Below, piece after piece: positions 1 to 8,387 of a DNA stretch of 64,000 bases. Both the position numbers and the translations under genes were made by a program. The notes under the pieces are model-generated. The model worked only from the letters and a program-made list of their open reading frames with translations, did not search any database and was not told the DNA's origin. The DNA is from Blastopirellula marina (GTDB lineage: Bacteria > Planctomycetota > Planctomycetia > Pirellulales > Pirellulaceae), in NCBI RefSeq assembly GCF_002967765.1, contig NZ_PUHY01000012.1:124001-188000 (forward strand), written 5' to 3'. The stretch's first letter is position 1. Every line of letters begins with the position of its first letter.

Positions 1-324
1 CTTGATGAACTTCGGAATCAATTGCGGTTCGTGTTGTCCGTCGCAATCCATGGTCACAACGACATCAAACTTCTGCTCGCGGGCATAGGCAAATGCGGTT
101 AACAACGCGGCTCCATAGCCCGAGTTGTTCTCGTGCGTGATGACCGTGATATCGTCACGTTGTTCGAGGAGCTTCAGAGTGTCGTCGGTCGAACCATCAT
201 TGACCACCAGAACCGGATGCCCATATCCCACCACTTGATCCAGCACCGCGTGGATTGTCGCAGCCTCGTTGTAGACAGGAAGAGCGATAAGGGCCTGCTC
301 AGGTGATTTCATAAAGTTCGCCAT
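1..324 (-). CDS. Glycosyltransferase family 2, partial (N-terminal 108 aa)
   Basis: The frame runs from ATG at 324 off the left edge. Its start, MANFMKSPEQALIALPVYNE, is the usual opening of GT-A fold family 2 transferases. The nucleotide-sugar-binding signatures follow in order: VVNDGSTDDT near residue 37, NSGYGAALLTAF near residue 65 and the metal-binding DxD-type TMDCDGQHEP near residue 93. This pattern is closest to dolichol-phosphate-mannose synthase-like enzymes that use nucleotide sugars on polyprenyl or glycan acceptors. The C-terminus, which would show any membrane anchor, is outside the window, so the acceptor cannot be inferred. A second in-frame ATG at 312 is possible. About 280 bases without a convincing gene separate it from the next gene on the same strand. 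Confidence 0.9.
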   Translation of the reverse strand, partial: MANFMKSPEQALIALPVYNEAATIHAVLDQVVGYGHPVLVVNDGSTDDTLKLLEQRDDITVITHENNSGYGAALLTAFAYAREQKFDVVVTMDCDGQHEPQLIPKFIK

Positions 325-603
325 GGATGATCGAAGTTAAGTTTCCGAGGTTCTTTCGATAACTATTGTGCAAGGACGTCAAATGGGCAATCGACTTCGG
401 GCCGGCTGTCGGCTAAGCGCGGGGCGATTGCCGGAATTTGAATTTTGCTGCTAACTATTGTTACCATAAGGCGTTAGAAGCACAAACCCGTCACATCCAG
501 TCGTCCTAAACCTTCAAGTAGCACGCACTTGGGGACACAACGTTCGTGGCAACAAAAGTTTGGATGCCGACTAAATGAGACACGTTTCACAAATCGCGAA
601 AAC

Positions 604-1422
604 TTACGCGAAGTGAACGGGATCGACGTCCTTTCGACTGCACCAGACATTTGCTGTCGGGAAGGCACTGCCCAGGACCGATGCCAACTGCTCAACCGCA
701 AATCGCTCGCTGGCATAATGACCAACGAGAATCAACGCGATATTTTGAGCCTTTGCTTCCAGGCAGGTATGAAAACTAGTCTCTCCGAGGATCAAGCAAT
801 CCAGTTTCTTTTCAATGGTGGAAGTAAGTAGCTCGCCTGCCGAACCGCAACCAATCGCAATTGTTTTGATTTCGGCAGTGGATCGCCCTACCACTTTGAC
901 CATCGACGCCTTGGTTGCCTGCTTAGCTTTCTCGGCCACCGTCGCCAGGGGTGTATTTTTCGATTCCAACGTTCCCCAGCGTCCGGTTCCCACCTGAGAC
1001 GTTGGCCCGGAGACTCCCAGCAGATCGACCGGGATCAATGGCTGTATGTCGCTCAGCCCCATCGCTTTCGCCAATTGAAAGTTGATCCCCTCGGCACACG
1101 AATCGAAAGCCGTGTGAGGACTGTAAACAGCGATGCCATGCTTGATCAGCTTGAGAAGCATTTGTCCGACGGTATCGGACGAAGTAATTCGTTTGACCGC
1201 CCGGAATGGCATCGGATGATGTGTCACAATTAAGTCAGCGTCTGCTTCAATTGCCTCGTCGACCACTTCTGGGGTCACCGTTAAACAGGTCACCACCCCC
1301 TCAACAACTTGATCTCGATCGCCGATCAGCAAGCCCACGTTATCCCAGGACTCGGCAAGTTGGCTTGGCGCAAAGCGTTCTAGGAACTCACAAACGGCAT
1401 TCAACTTAAGTGGATCGGCCAC
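604..1422 (-). CDS. Nif3-like dinuclear metal centre hexameric protein (YbgI/YqfO family)
   Basis: A 272-aa protein starting at a GTG. It matches the Nif3/YbgI family: the N-terminal WDNVGLLIGD signature near residue 26, the metal-binding pair in DLIVTHHPMPF near residue 63, PHTAFDSCAEGIN near residue 101, and the C-terminal GHYASERFAVEQL that supplies the remaining ligands. The family forms toroidal hexamers with two metals per subunit and is often labelled GTP cyclohydrolase 1 type 2, although its cellular role is unsettled. The length is that of the short form, without the inserted PII-like domain. It is cytosolic, with no signal peptide. It lies just downstream of, and on the same strand as, the secreted 891-aa protein, 46 bases away, which suggests co-transcription without a clear functional link. 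Confidence 0.93.
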   Translation of the reverse strand: MADPLKLNAVCEFLERFAPSQLAESWDNVGLLIGDRDQVVEGVVTCLTVTPEVVDEAIEADADLIVTHHPMPFRAVKRITSSDTVGQMLLKLIKHGIAVYSPHTAFDSCAEGINFQLAKAMGLSDIQPLIPVDLLGVSGPTSQVGTGRWGTLESKNTPLATVAEKAKQATKASMVKVVGRSTAEIKTIAIGCGSAGELLTSTIEKKLDCLILGETSFHTCLEAKAQNIALILVGHYASERFAVEQLASVLGSAFPTANVWCSRKDVDPVHFA

Positions 1423-1468
1423 GGGTCACTTTCTGTTGGCAGGATCAAAGAAACGAACGGAGCGTTCC

Positions 1469-4144
1469 TTAATACTTCACTTCCACACGGTGATTGAAAA
1501 CCCGGGTCCCACCAATTTCTCGTAGTCGCAGCAAGATTGTGGTCCCCATGAGGTCTTTTCCTTCAGGAATCCGATACACGAGCGTTGTTCGCCCCAGACC
1601 AAAGTTCATAATCCGTTGTCGCATTTGCTTCCGGCCAGCTGCGTACAACAAGCAGTCGAACGAGATCAACTCTTCCTGCAAGTTATGCACGGTCGCTTCA
1701 ATTATCAGATCACCCGTCTCCTCGTCATATTCCGTGGTCGACTCGACCTGCATCATGCCGGAACCGACTTGAATGTCCCGGTAGACGCTGAACTCGTATT
1801 CCTTGTCGGCACTGATCTGAAAATCGATACGTACTGGCTGCATTCCGCTCGAAGCATCGGCACGCAGCAAGATCTTGTACGGAGATTTAATCTCACCGCC
1901 TCGGGTCAACTTGAACCGGAGAATGCCTGGGTTCACATTCCACACGTCCGGCGAGATCAAGCGAGCCACACCACTCACCGCAGTCGGAAAGGTGTTCTTC
2001 ACGGTCGCTTCAATCCGTTGCGTTCGACCGAAGTCGCTTTCCAGCCGAGCTGGATCAAATTTGAACGCCAAACGCATCTTCGCTACGCCGTCGTTTAGGC
2101 CGATCAAGAATTGCGGGATCGGACCAACGGGGATGATTTGTTTTTTACCATCTTGCTCAGGTGTCGATTCCCGCCCCCAGAGGTCGATAATTTTGACATC
2201 GTCCCCTAAATACAGCGTCTCGGTGACTTCTCGCGAATTCCAAACCAACATCACGGTCCGTCCATTGCGTGAGAAGACATGATTAGGACTTCCACCAGGC
2301 AACTGAATCTGTCCGAGGTATTCTCTACCAGAGATGAGTCGGGCGGTCGTTCGCCAAGGGAGAAGTAGTTCCGATGGGGAACCATCTTCGTTCATCAAGC
2401 CATATTCTCGATCAAACGGCATCGTCATGAAGGCCGCGTCGACCCGATGGATTTTGGCAGCCACCATCTTCTCGACCAAGTCGCGTGCTCGTTCTTCCGT
2501 CGAGTACTTGGAGCGGGGCAATGGAAAGACGGTTGCAAAACGCGTCGTCTGTCCCATCGATTTGTCGAGGTAGGTTCCCAGTTCGTCCTTGGTCATCGGT
2601 AGCAAGCCGTCTATCTCGCCACTGGCCGGAAGTACCGAAAACGCCAGGAAGTCGAATGGCGGCTTCGCTTCGCTTGGAGGAGCAGCCATCCAACGCCACG
2701 GAATGCCCAGGATAATATCCTGCCCGCTAATACGGATTTCCTGTCGGATCTGCCGGAGTTTCTCATCTAGGTTGCGATAACCAACGAAGCTCACGTCGTT
2801 GTCGGCGCCTAATTGCCAGTAATGGACCGTCAAAGAAAGTCGCGTGAGGATCGGTTCGATGTAGGGTCGCCACAATAGTGGCTCGGAAAAGACATTCGCG
2901 ACCAACATTGTTTCCTGCTCACCGAACAGATTACGAATGTCGGCCGGTGGCTTATCGATCACGGCAACCATGTTGATGTGATGCTTATGCAATCGCTCGG
3001 CGAAACGCGCAATGTTGTTGGCCCGTTCCAAGTCGTTGTCGGCATACCACACCGGAAATTTCACCCAGCTAACACCGCCTGTGACCAGCAAGTCGAACAT
3101 GCGCTGGAAGTCGAGTGGCTTCTCCCCGTCGGGTAGTGTCCACCCGAATTCGCCCCCTTCAGGGCTTACGTCACGCGAGACCACCGCCATGGTCATCACA
3201 CGGCGATGCATCAGCCCAGAGCTTCCCATCATGGTGGCGCGGACTTCGTAGTAACCGTTCTCGGTAATGGGGGGCGTCCAGTTGATATCCCCAGCGTAGC
3301 CAACATCCCAATCTTTGTCCTGGTGGGCCTTCTTACCGAACAGCTCCGAGATCTTCTCTGCCTTACGGGCAACCACTTTCGCATCGAGTCGACTTTCATG
3401 TCGAGCCAGATTCTGCCGGCCAACGTCGACCAGTTCAAAGATGATCGTCGGATCGCGTTCCAGAATGCCGGAGACCTTACAGTTCACCTCGATCGGCTGA
3501 TCGTTGTAATAACAGAATCCCCCATCGGCCGTTTCCAACGTCATCTTTGGAAGTCGAGCGAACCAGATATCATCGAACAAGACTTCGCCGGTCAGATCTT
3601 CATCGACTTCGTTTTCCGGACCGATGTGCAAACCAATTACGGCCAGTTCCAATCCCGAGTTTTCAGGAGCGATGGGACCGATTCGGATCTTCAGCCAATC
3701 CCCAGTTTCTCGAAACTTCTCCGAGTAGTAAGTTTCAACTGGCTGCTGATTGCTATCAAAGAAGGTCAAGGAGATGTATGCCTTGTCATACTTCAACCCT
3801 TTCGTCTTAATCCGCGCCTCAAGCACGTAGCTGAAGATATCGCGGATGGCGATCGGAGGACTATAGGCTGTGGCCGACCCACCATCCAGCTTCATTACCA
3901 GAGCCCGCTTCCCTTCTCCTGGTTCCTGATCGGTAATTTCAATATCGACATAGCGCGGATAACCAGGGCCTGTTCGGCGCGTCCATTGGTCTGGCCAAAG
4001 GTCGTAGTTAAGATCGGAATCTTCTTCAAAATCGCAATGAAAGAGTTCGACTGCCTCGGGGTGGCGTTGGTCGATAGGCGTATCCTTCCAATCCGCGGCC
4101 ACGATCAGCAAGGGTATTAGGGCGTACGATAACATATGCTTCAT
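1469..4144 (-). CDS. Large secreted protein of unknown function, possible glycoside-hydrolase-like TIM barrel
   Basis: An 891-aa protein with a short hydrophobic leader (MKHMLSYALIPLLIVAA), so probably exported. Residues about 30-195 look like a beta-sandwich or carbohydrate-binding module (FHCDFEEDSDLNYDLWPDQW ... VLFDDIWFARLP), a layout known from planctomycete secreted proteins. Residues about 330-640 contain (beta/alpha)-like segments such as LLVTGGVSWVKFPVWYAD and HHINMVAVIDKPP that resemble glycoside hydrolase barrels; I could not identify a catalytic glutamate pair with certainty. The C-terminal 250 residues look like two Ig-like beta domains (IEATVKNTFPTAVSGVARL; IIEATVHNLQEELISFDCLL). 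I infer a polysaccharide-associated role but cannot assign a family. No cohesin, dockerin or sortase signal is visible. Confidence 0.8.
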   Translation of the reverse strand: MKHMLSYALIPLLIVAADWKDTPIDQRHPEAVELFHCDFEEDSDLNYDLWPDQWTRRTGPGYPRYVDIEITDQEPGEGKRALVMKLDGGSATAYSPPIAIRDIFSYVLEARIKTKGLKYDKAYISLTFFDSNQQPVETYYSEKFRETGDWLKIRIGPIAPENSGLELAVIGLHIGPENEVDEDLTGEVLFDDIWFARLPKMTLETADGGFCYYNDQPIEVNCKVSGILERDPTIIFELVDVGRQNLARHESRLDAKVVARKAEKISELFGKKAHQDKDWDVGYAGDINWTPPITENGYYEVRATMMGSSGLMHRRVMTMAVVSRDVSPEGGEFGWTLPDGEKPLDFQRMFDLLVTGGVSWVKFPVWYADNDLERANNIARFAERLHKHHINMVAVIDKPPADIRNLFGEQETMLVANVFSEPLLWRPYIEPILTRLSLTVHYWQLGADNDVSFVGYRNLDEKLRQIRQEIRISGQDIILGIPWRWMAAPPSEAKPPFDFLAFSVLPASGEIDGLLPMTKDELGTYLDKSMGQTTRFATVFPLPRSKYSTEERARDLVEKMVAAKIHRVDAAFMTMPFDREYGLMNEDGSPSELLLPWRTTARLISGREYLGQIQLPGGSPNHVFSRNGRTVMLVWNSREVTETLYLGDDVKIIDLWGRESTPEQDGKKQIIPVGPIPQFLIGLNDGVAKMRLAFKFDPARLESDFGRTQRIEATVKNTFPTAVSGVARLISPDVWNVNPGILRFKLTRGGEIKSPYKILLRADASSGMQPVRIDFQISADKEYEFSVYRDIQVGSGMMQVESTTEYDEETGDLIIEATVHNLQEELISFDCLLYAAGRKQMRQRIMNFGLGRTTLVYRIPEGKDLMGTTILLRLREIGGTRVFNHRVEVKY

Positions 4145-4345
4145 GCGGATTTGAGGTCAAAGCGAGACGTCCCAGCGCAGTCCGGCTGGGTCCGTTAAAA
4201 TGTTGCTTACCCCTGGCAGCCTGGGCGGCACCCTTGCGGAAAGCACGATCCGCCATGACGATGAGAAGCACGAAAATCGCTATAATCGTTAATTCGCCTC
4301 CCCAACCTTGCCTTACTTAGCGCAACCACGACCGACAGACAATCC

Positions 4346-5131
4346 ATGATTCGACTAAGCGTTCAACTTCGAAGTCTTCGTCTTCCCTTTCGTCAGGCCC
4401 TGCAGACTGCCGGCGAGTTAGGAGCCGATGGGGTCGAGATCGATCTGCGAAACGAACTGCGTCCAGAGGAACTCACTCAAACTGGGATTCGGCATCTCAA
4501 GAAGATCCTTAGCGACTACAACTTGAAAATCGCCTCGGTGCGTTTCCCAACCCGTCGCGGATACAACGTGTTGGAAGATCTCGATCGCCGCGTCGCCGCC
4601 ACGAAAGCCGCGATGACCTCAGCCTACCAGCTGGGTGCGAAGGTCCTGTGCAACCACATCGGTGGTATCGATGAAAACCTGGAAGCAGAAACGAACACGC
4701 GCCTTGTCGAAGTCCTTCACGACTTAGCGCGCCACGCTGATTCATGCGGAGTGACGTTCGCGGCAACCACTGGGCAAGTCGATGGGCCGATTTTAAAGAT
4801 GTTCCTCGACCAACTTCCGGAAGGAGCACTTGGCGTCGATTTCGATCCTGGGGCCTTGATCATTAACGGCTTCTCCGCCGATGAATCATATCAAGCGATA
4901 GCAAAATACGTGGTCCACGTCCGCGGTAAAGATGGTGTGAAAGATCTTGCCCGGGGACGCGGTATCGAGGTCCCCTTAGGACGCGGAACGGTCGACTTCC
5001 AAATGCTGATCGCCATGCTGGAAGAAGCTCGTTACAAGGGATACATAACGGTTCAACGCGATCATCCTGAGAATCCTGTACAAGAAGTCGCCGACGGATT
5101 GGCATATTTGCGAAATATTCAGGTTCCATGA
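4346..5131 (+). CDS. Sugar phosphate isomerase/epimerase family TIM-barrel protein
   Basis: A 261-aa soluble protein of the AP endonuclease 2/xylose isomerase-like TIM-barrel superfamily. Visible features are the opening MIRLSVQLRSLRLPFRQAL, GADGVEIDLRNEL near residue 28, the barrel strand KIASVRFPTRRG, AKVLCNHIGG near residue 100, VDFDPGALIING near residue 165, and the family-typical end VPLGRGTVDFQMLIAMLEE ... GYITVQRD. Members isomerise or epimerise keto-sugars using a metal bound by Glu, Asp and His. The expected acidic metal ligands are only partly obvious here (the loop VQRDHPEN replaces the common ERE-type motif), so substrate and even activity are uncertain. It is divergent from the 891-aa gene, with a 201-base shared upstream region. 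Confidence 0.8.
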   Translation: MIRLSVQLRSLRLPFRQALQTAGELGADGVEIDLRNELRPEELTQTGIRHLKKILSDYNLKIASVRFPTRRGYNVLEDLDRRVAATKAAMTSAYQLGAKVLCNHIGGIDENLEAETNTRLVEVLHDLARHADSCGVTFAATTGQVDGPILKMFLDQLPEGALGVDFDPGALIINGFSADESYQAIAKYVVHVRGKDGVKDLARGRGIEVPLGRGTVDFQMLIAMLEEARYKGYITVQRDHPENPVQEVADGLAYLRNIQVP

Positions 5132-5231
5132 TCTTGTTTGGCGAGCTGCCGATTCCGCGATAGGATTGAGGATGTGGCTCTCTCGGCTACTACATTCGCT
5201 GGCCCCTAAACGTTTCGAGGAGATCTCCGTT

Positions 5232-5714
5232 ATGTCTCGCACTACCCACCTTGTTGTCTTGCTCGCACTCGGTTTTCTACTCGGTACGCATTCGTCCTCG
5301 TTGCTTGCACAAGATACCAAGCCATCCGACGAGCAAGCGAAGCTGTTCGAAAAGTTTGAACAGACCTTGAACAACGTTGCCTTAGTTGGGTCGTTCACAA
5401 TCACCGGCAAGGAAAATCAAGGGGGCAAGCCTGAACGATACGAAATCAGTAATGTGCGGAAGCTGGAAGAAGGGGATCTGTGGCTAATCAACGCCCGCAT
5501 TAAATACGGCGACAAAGACACCAAGATTCCTATGCCGCTGGAGGTGAAGTGGGCCGGCAAAACGCCTGTGATTACGCTCGACAACACCACCATTCCAGGG
5601 CTCGGCACGTTTAGTGCCCATGTTGTGATCGACGGCGACAAGTACGCCGGAACGTGGACCCACGGCGAAGTGGGTGGGCATCTTTACGGCAAGATTAAAA
5701 AGCTCGAAGACTAA
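5232..5714 (+). CDS. Small exported protein of unknown function
   Basis: 160 aa from the ATG at 5232, preferred over an ATG at 5166 because a purine-rich GAGGAGA lies just upstream and because the protein then begins with a clean signal peptide (MSRTTHLVVLLALGFLLGTHSSSLLAQ, probable cleavage after the Ala-Gln region). The mature part is a compact beta-rich domain (LVGSFTITGKENQGGKPERY; IPMPLEVKWAGKTPVITLD; TFSAHVVIDGDKYAGTWTHG). It is rich in Lys and Gly, has no cysteines and shows no catalytic motif. The repeated pattern of short strands with a final TWTHGEVGGHLYG resembles small lipocalin- or DUF-type secreted proteins seen in planctomycetes, but I do not recognise the family. It follows the isomerase-like gene by 100 bases on the same strand. 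Confidence 0.8.
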   Translation: MSRTTHLVVLLALGFLLGTHSSSLLAQDTKPSDEQAKLFEKFEQTLNNVALVGSFTITGKENQGGKPERYEISNVRKLEEGDLWLINARIKYGDKDTKIPMPLEVKWAGKTPVITLDNTTIPGLGTFSAHVVIDGDKYAGTWTHGEVGGHLYGKIKKLED

Positions 5715-5794
5715 TTCGACGGCCGACGCAGCATAGCCCCAAGTGTCCGGCATCGCCAATCCGTGCCGGGCATCGACGATAGTGAGTTTGTTCG

Positions 5795-6493
5795 CTACTC
5801 AGATAGTGTCGTCAAACTGGCGATCGCGAGCGCGGCGGTTTCGACGCGTAAAATTCGCTTGCCGAGCGAAACGACGTGGCATCCGGCTTCCGCGGCCTTG
5901 GCAACCTCGGCGTCGCTGAAGCCCCCCTCCGGTCCGATGAGGGCGAGGACCTCGTCCACTTTCTGAACAACTTCCAGGTTCACAGGCTCACCGCTGGGAT
6001 GCAGCACCAGTGCGCACGTCGGCTTGGCGGCCAACACGTCATCTAAAGTCTGCCCCTCTTCGACCGTCATCAGGTGATTACGCTCACACTGTTTGCTCGC
6101 TTCAATCACCGCCCGACGGAGACGTTCGATCGCCTTTTCGACTGGCTGGGCGACTCCACGTTCGGTGATTAGGGGAATCATGCGATTCACACCAAGCTCG
6201 ACTCCCTTTTCCACCAACCAACGTTGGCGATCTCCCTTCGGTAGGGCAACCGCGAGTGTTAGCTTTCGCGCTGCCTCCCGCGAGACTTCCTCTTTCTGCC
6301 GAACCGACCCGATAACTTTTTTCTTGCCAACCGAGGTCAGCTCAATCTGATACTCGCTGCCGCTGCCATCAAACCCAACGACAACATCACCAATCTGAGC
6401 GCGCATCACCTTGGCCAGATGCTGTGATTCTGCCTCGGCGAACGTGACTTCATCGCCGATGGGAGGTTGTTCCAGAAAAAATCGTTCGGACAT
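5795..6493 (-). CDS. rsmE: 16S rRNA (uracil(1498)-N(3))-methyltransferase
   Basis: A 232-aa SPOUT-fold methyltransferase. RsmE methylates N3 of U1498 in helix 44 of 16S rRNA using S-adenosylmethionine. The N-terminal PUA-like domain is seen as RFFLEQP ... HLAKVMRAQIGDVVVGFDGSG. The C-terminal trefoil-knot motifs are intact: ALVLHPSGEP, VLALIGPEGGFSDAEV near residue 180 and SLGKRILRVETAALAIASLT at the end; these bind SAM and form the dimer. The length is in the family's usual range of about 230-250. It lies convergent to the small exported protein gene and is divergent from the ExeA-like ATPase gene, whose start is about 140 bases away. Confidence 0.96.
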   Translation of the reverse strand: MSERFFLEQPPIGDEVTFAEAESQHLAKVMRAQIGDVVVGFDGSGSEYQIELTSVGKKKVIGSVRQKEEVSREAARKLTLAVALPKGDRQRWLVEKGVELGVNRMIPLITERGVAQPVEKAIERLRRAVIEASKQCERNHLMTVEEGQTLDDVLAAKPTCALVLHPSGEPVNLEVVQKVDEVLALIGPEGGFSDAEVAKAAEAGCHVVSLGKRILRVETAALAIASLTTLSE

Positions 6494-6635
6494 TTGGCTT
6501 TGCCGGCCAGAGATCAGGAATGCATGAAGACTGCGGTCGGATTCTACCGAAACAAACTCGTGGCAGGAATGCCCTGCGCACCACTTGCTAGCACTGGTGC
6601 GGTATGCCAGCAGCCCTCAATTGATTGTCGCCTCG

Positions 6636-7373
6636 ATGAGTCCTTTTTTCGAAAGCCCTGCCTACCAGGAAGCCGTCGCTCGGCTCGAGTACGCCCTACA
6701 GCGTCACGACCGCGTTGCGGTTTTGACCGGCGCGGTCGGCAGTGGCAAGACTACGCTCCTGGAAAAGTGGACTGGCCAACTTCGCCGCGGCGGGGCAATC
6801 GTCGCGCATCTTCGCACGCCAGGAACCTTCGAACACGACTTTCTATGGGACTTGGCGATTCAACTGAAAGCCAACGTCGGCTTGGCGACCACACCACCCG
6901 AGCTTTGGTTTGAGATCCGCGAGCAGTTAACGGCTTTTACGCTTGAGCAGCGGCCAATCGTGGTGGTGGTGGATCATGTCGAAGAAATCTCCCGTGAAAC
7001 GGCCGATATTCTGCTGACACTGGCCCGGCTTCACTGCGGTAGCGAAACCGAGGCGACGCTGATTCTCTCGGTCGATTCTCAACACCTGCAGACGTTCGAT
7101 ACGCGACTTTTGAAGCTCGCCGACCTGAAAATCGAACTGGAAGCGTGGAATAGCGACGATATCGCCAAGTTCACCGAAGCCTATCAGGCAGCCCATCCAG
7201 AGGCCCAGTTGACGCTTGATTCCGCAGCGATTGAAGCCGTCTCGCGCTATTCGGACGGCTTACCGCGTGTCATCTCGCAGATCCTCGATCTTTCGCGTCT
7301 GGCCCTGGCAGCGAGCGAATCGACGTCGGTCACCCCGGAAACCGTCGAAGCGATTCGTGAAGAACTTCTGTAA
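6636..7373 (+). CDS. ExeA/GspA-like AAA ATPase
   Basis: 245 aa from the ATG at 6636; an upstream TTG in the same frame at 6621 is also possible. The opening SPFFESPAYQEAVARLEYAL is the family signature that precedes the P-loop. Walker A is GAVGSGKTTLL near residue 32 and Walker B is PIVVVVDHVEEIS near residue 108, followed by an AAA lid region ending in ISQILDLSRLALAASE. ExeA-type ATPases assist assembly of the type II secretin through the peptidoglycan, but the same fold is used in other systems. This one lacks the C-terminal peptidoglycan-binding domain and transmembrane segment of Aeromonas ExeA, so it is a short stand-alone form. No GspB or secretin gene is adjacent; the pseudopilus-type cluster of this window is 27 kb away. 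Confidence 0.85.
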   Translation: MSPFFESPAYQEAVARLEYALQRHDRVAVLTGAVGSGKTTLLEKWTGQLRRGGAIVAHLRTPGTFEHDFLWDLAIQLKANVGLATTPPELWFEIREQLTAFTLEQRPIVVVVDHVEEISRETADILLTLARLHCGSETEATLILSVDSQHLQTFDTRLLKLADLKIELEAWNSDDIAKFTEAYQAAHPEAQLTLDSAAIEAVSRYSDGLPRVISQILDLSRLALAASESTSVTPETVEAIREELL

Positions 7374-7529
7374 GAGTAACACACTGCATCTTAGCGTAAT
7401 CCATTTTCAAATAGTGACTTACGTCTCTTTGTCAGCTTTCCAACCGCCCGGAACTGGCCTGGATTCAGAGAAACAATTGGCTAAGATTGAGGGATTACAC
7501 AAGCACTGCCATCCCTCCGGTTGCACTCA

Positions 7530-8147
7530 ATGTCCAACGAAACCGGGTCCGCTCAACCACCCTCGGACCAAGATCCTTTTGCTCCCGTCGCTATCGACCT
7601 GAAGAATCCCTCGACGGCCGTGTTCCTGGCTTGGTTGATTCCCGGTGCCGGACACTTGTACCAGGGTCGCCGCGGGAAAGGCATTCTATTCCTGGTTTGC
7701 ATCCTCTCGATTTACTTCCTCGGATTATCGATGGGGGGTGGCCGAGTGGTCTATGCGAAGTGGGACAGCGCGGAGAAGCGGCTTCCTCTTCTTTGCCAGT
7801 TAGGCGTCGGCCTCCCAACGCTACCAGCGTTTGCTCAAGCATACCTTGTAAAGAATCACAAACAGCCGATGGAGTTCTTAGGAACCCGCTTGATGGCGCC
7901 TCCACTCGACAAGGAAGAGAACGCCAGTTTGCATCGCAAGTACGGTTACCTCTTCGAGATGGGTACGTTGTACACCATGATCGCCGGACTGCTAAACGTG
8001 CTGGTCATCTACGATGCTGGAGCCGGCCCCGTGTGGATGCTTCCTGACTCGGAGAAGAAGAAGCGAGCCAAAGACAAGGACGACGAATCAGAGTCGGCAT
8101 CCGAGTCCAACAAACAAGATCCCGCCGCGAGCGTTTCCGCCAGCTAA
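7530..8147 (+). CDS. Conserved planctomycete membrane protein (probably DUF6677-like)
   Basis: 205 aa from the ATG at 7530, with an in-frame TTG nine bases earlier. A short polar N-terminus is followed by NPSTAVFLAWLIPGAGHLYQ, the motif of small membrane proteins of the TM2/DUF5683-like type, GRRGKGILFLVCILSIYFLG (TM), a second hydrophobic stretch near residues 90-105, and a third around MGTLYTMIAGLLNVLVIYDA. The tail is a charged, low-complexity run of Lys, Asp, Glu and Ser. I recall this architecture as a conserved planctomycete family annotated DUF6677; the number is from memory. Function is unknown. The next gene starts 27 bases downstream and is also a small membrane protein, so the pair probably forms an operon. 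Confidence 0.85.
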   Translation: MSNETGSAQPPSDQDPFAPVAIDLKNPSTAVFLAWLIPGAGHLYQGRRGKGILFLVCILSIYFLGLSMGGGRVVYAKWDSAEKRLPLLCQLGVGLPTLPAFAQAYLVKNHKQPMEFLGTRLMAPPLDKEENASLHRKYGYLFEMGTLYTMIAGLLNVLVIYDAGAGPVWMLPDSEKKKRAKDKDDESESASESNKQDPAASVSAS

Positions 8148-8174
8148 GCATATCGATACGAAGGACCCGCTCTG

Positions 8175-8387
8175 ATGGAAAACCTGGCTCTACTCGCGAT
8201 GTTTCCTGGTTGGCACCTGGTGGTTTACGCTCTCCCTCTGATCACCGTGGTTAGCTTGGTTTACGGTGCCACGCGTCACGAGCGCTGGCCGGCGATTCTC
8301 AAGCATGCTTGGGATACATTCGTTTGGATCGTCGGCTTTATGGGAGTGGTGTTTGTGGTGATTCTTCTGGCGGGTCTGTGGGGCTAG
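8175..8387 (+). CDS. 70-aa two-helix membrane protein
   Basis: A very small membrane protein: one hydrophobic segment around residues 8-30 (FPGWHLVVYALPLITVVSLV), a short charged cytoplasmic or periplasmic loop (GATRHERWPAILKHAWDT), and a second segment to the C-terminus (VWIVGFMGVVFVVILLAG). It follows the 205-aa membrane protein by 27 bases in the same direction, which is the main support that it is real, together with its clean two-helix design. Its last 50 bases overlap the 3' end of the convergent penicillin-acylase-like gene. I do not recognise a function; a subunit or partner of the upstream protein is an inference from adjacency only. Confidence 0.75.
   Translation: MENLALLAMFPGWHLVVYALPLITVVSLVYGATRHERWPAILKHAWDTFVWIVGFMGVVFVVILLAGLWG

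Noticed and set aside
3206-4120. 304-codon plus-strand frame
   Set aside because: Antisense to the 891-aa secreted protein gene; no signal peptide or recognisable domain.
5166-5231. Longer start for the 160-aa exported protein
   Set aside because: It would bury the signal peptide 22 residues inside; GAGGAGA precedes the internal ATG.
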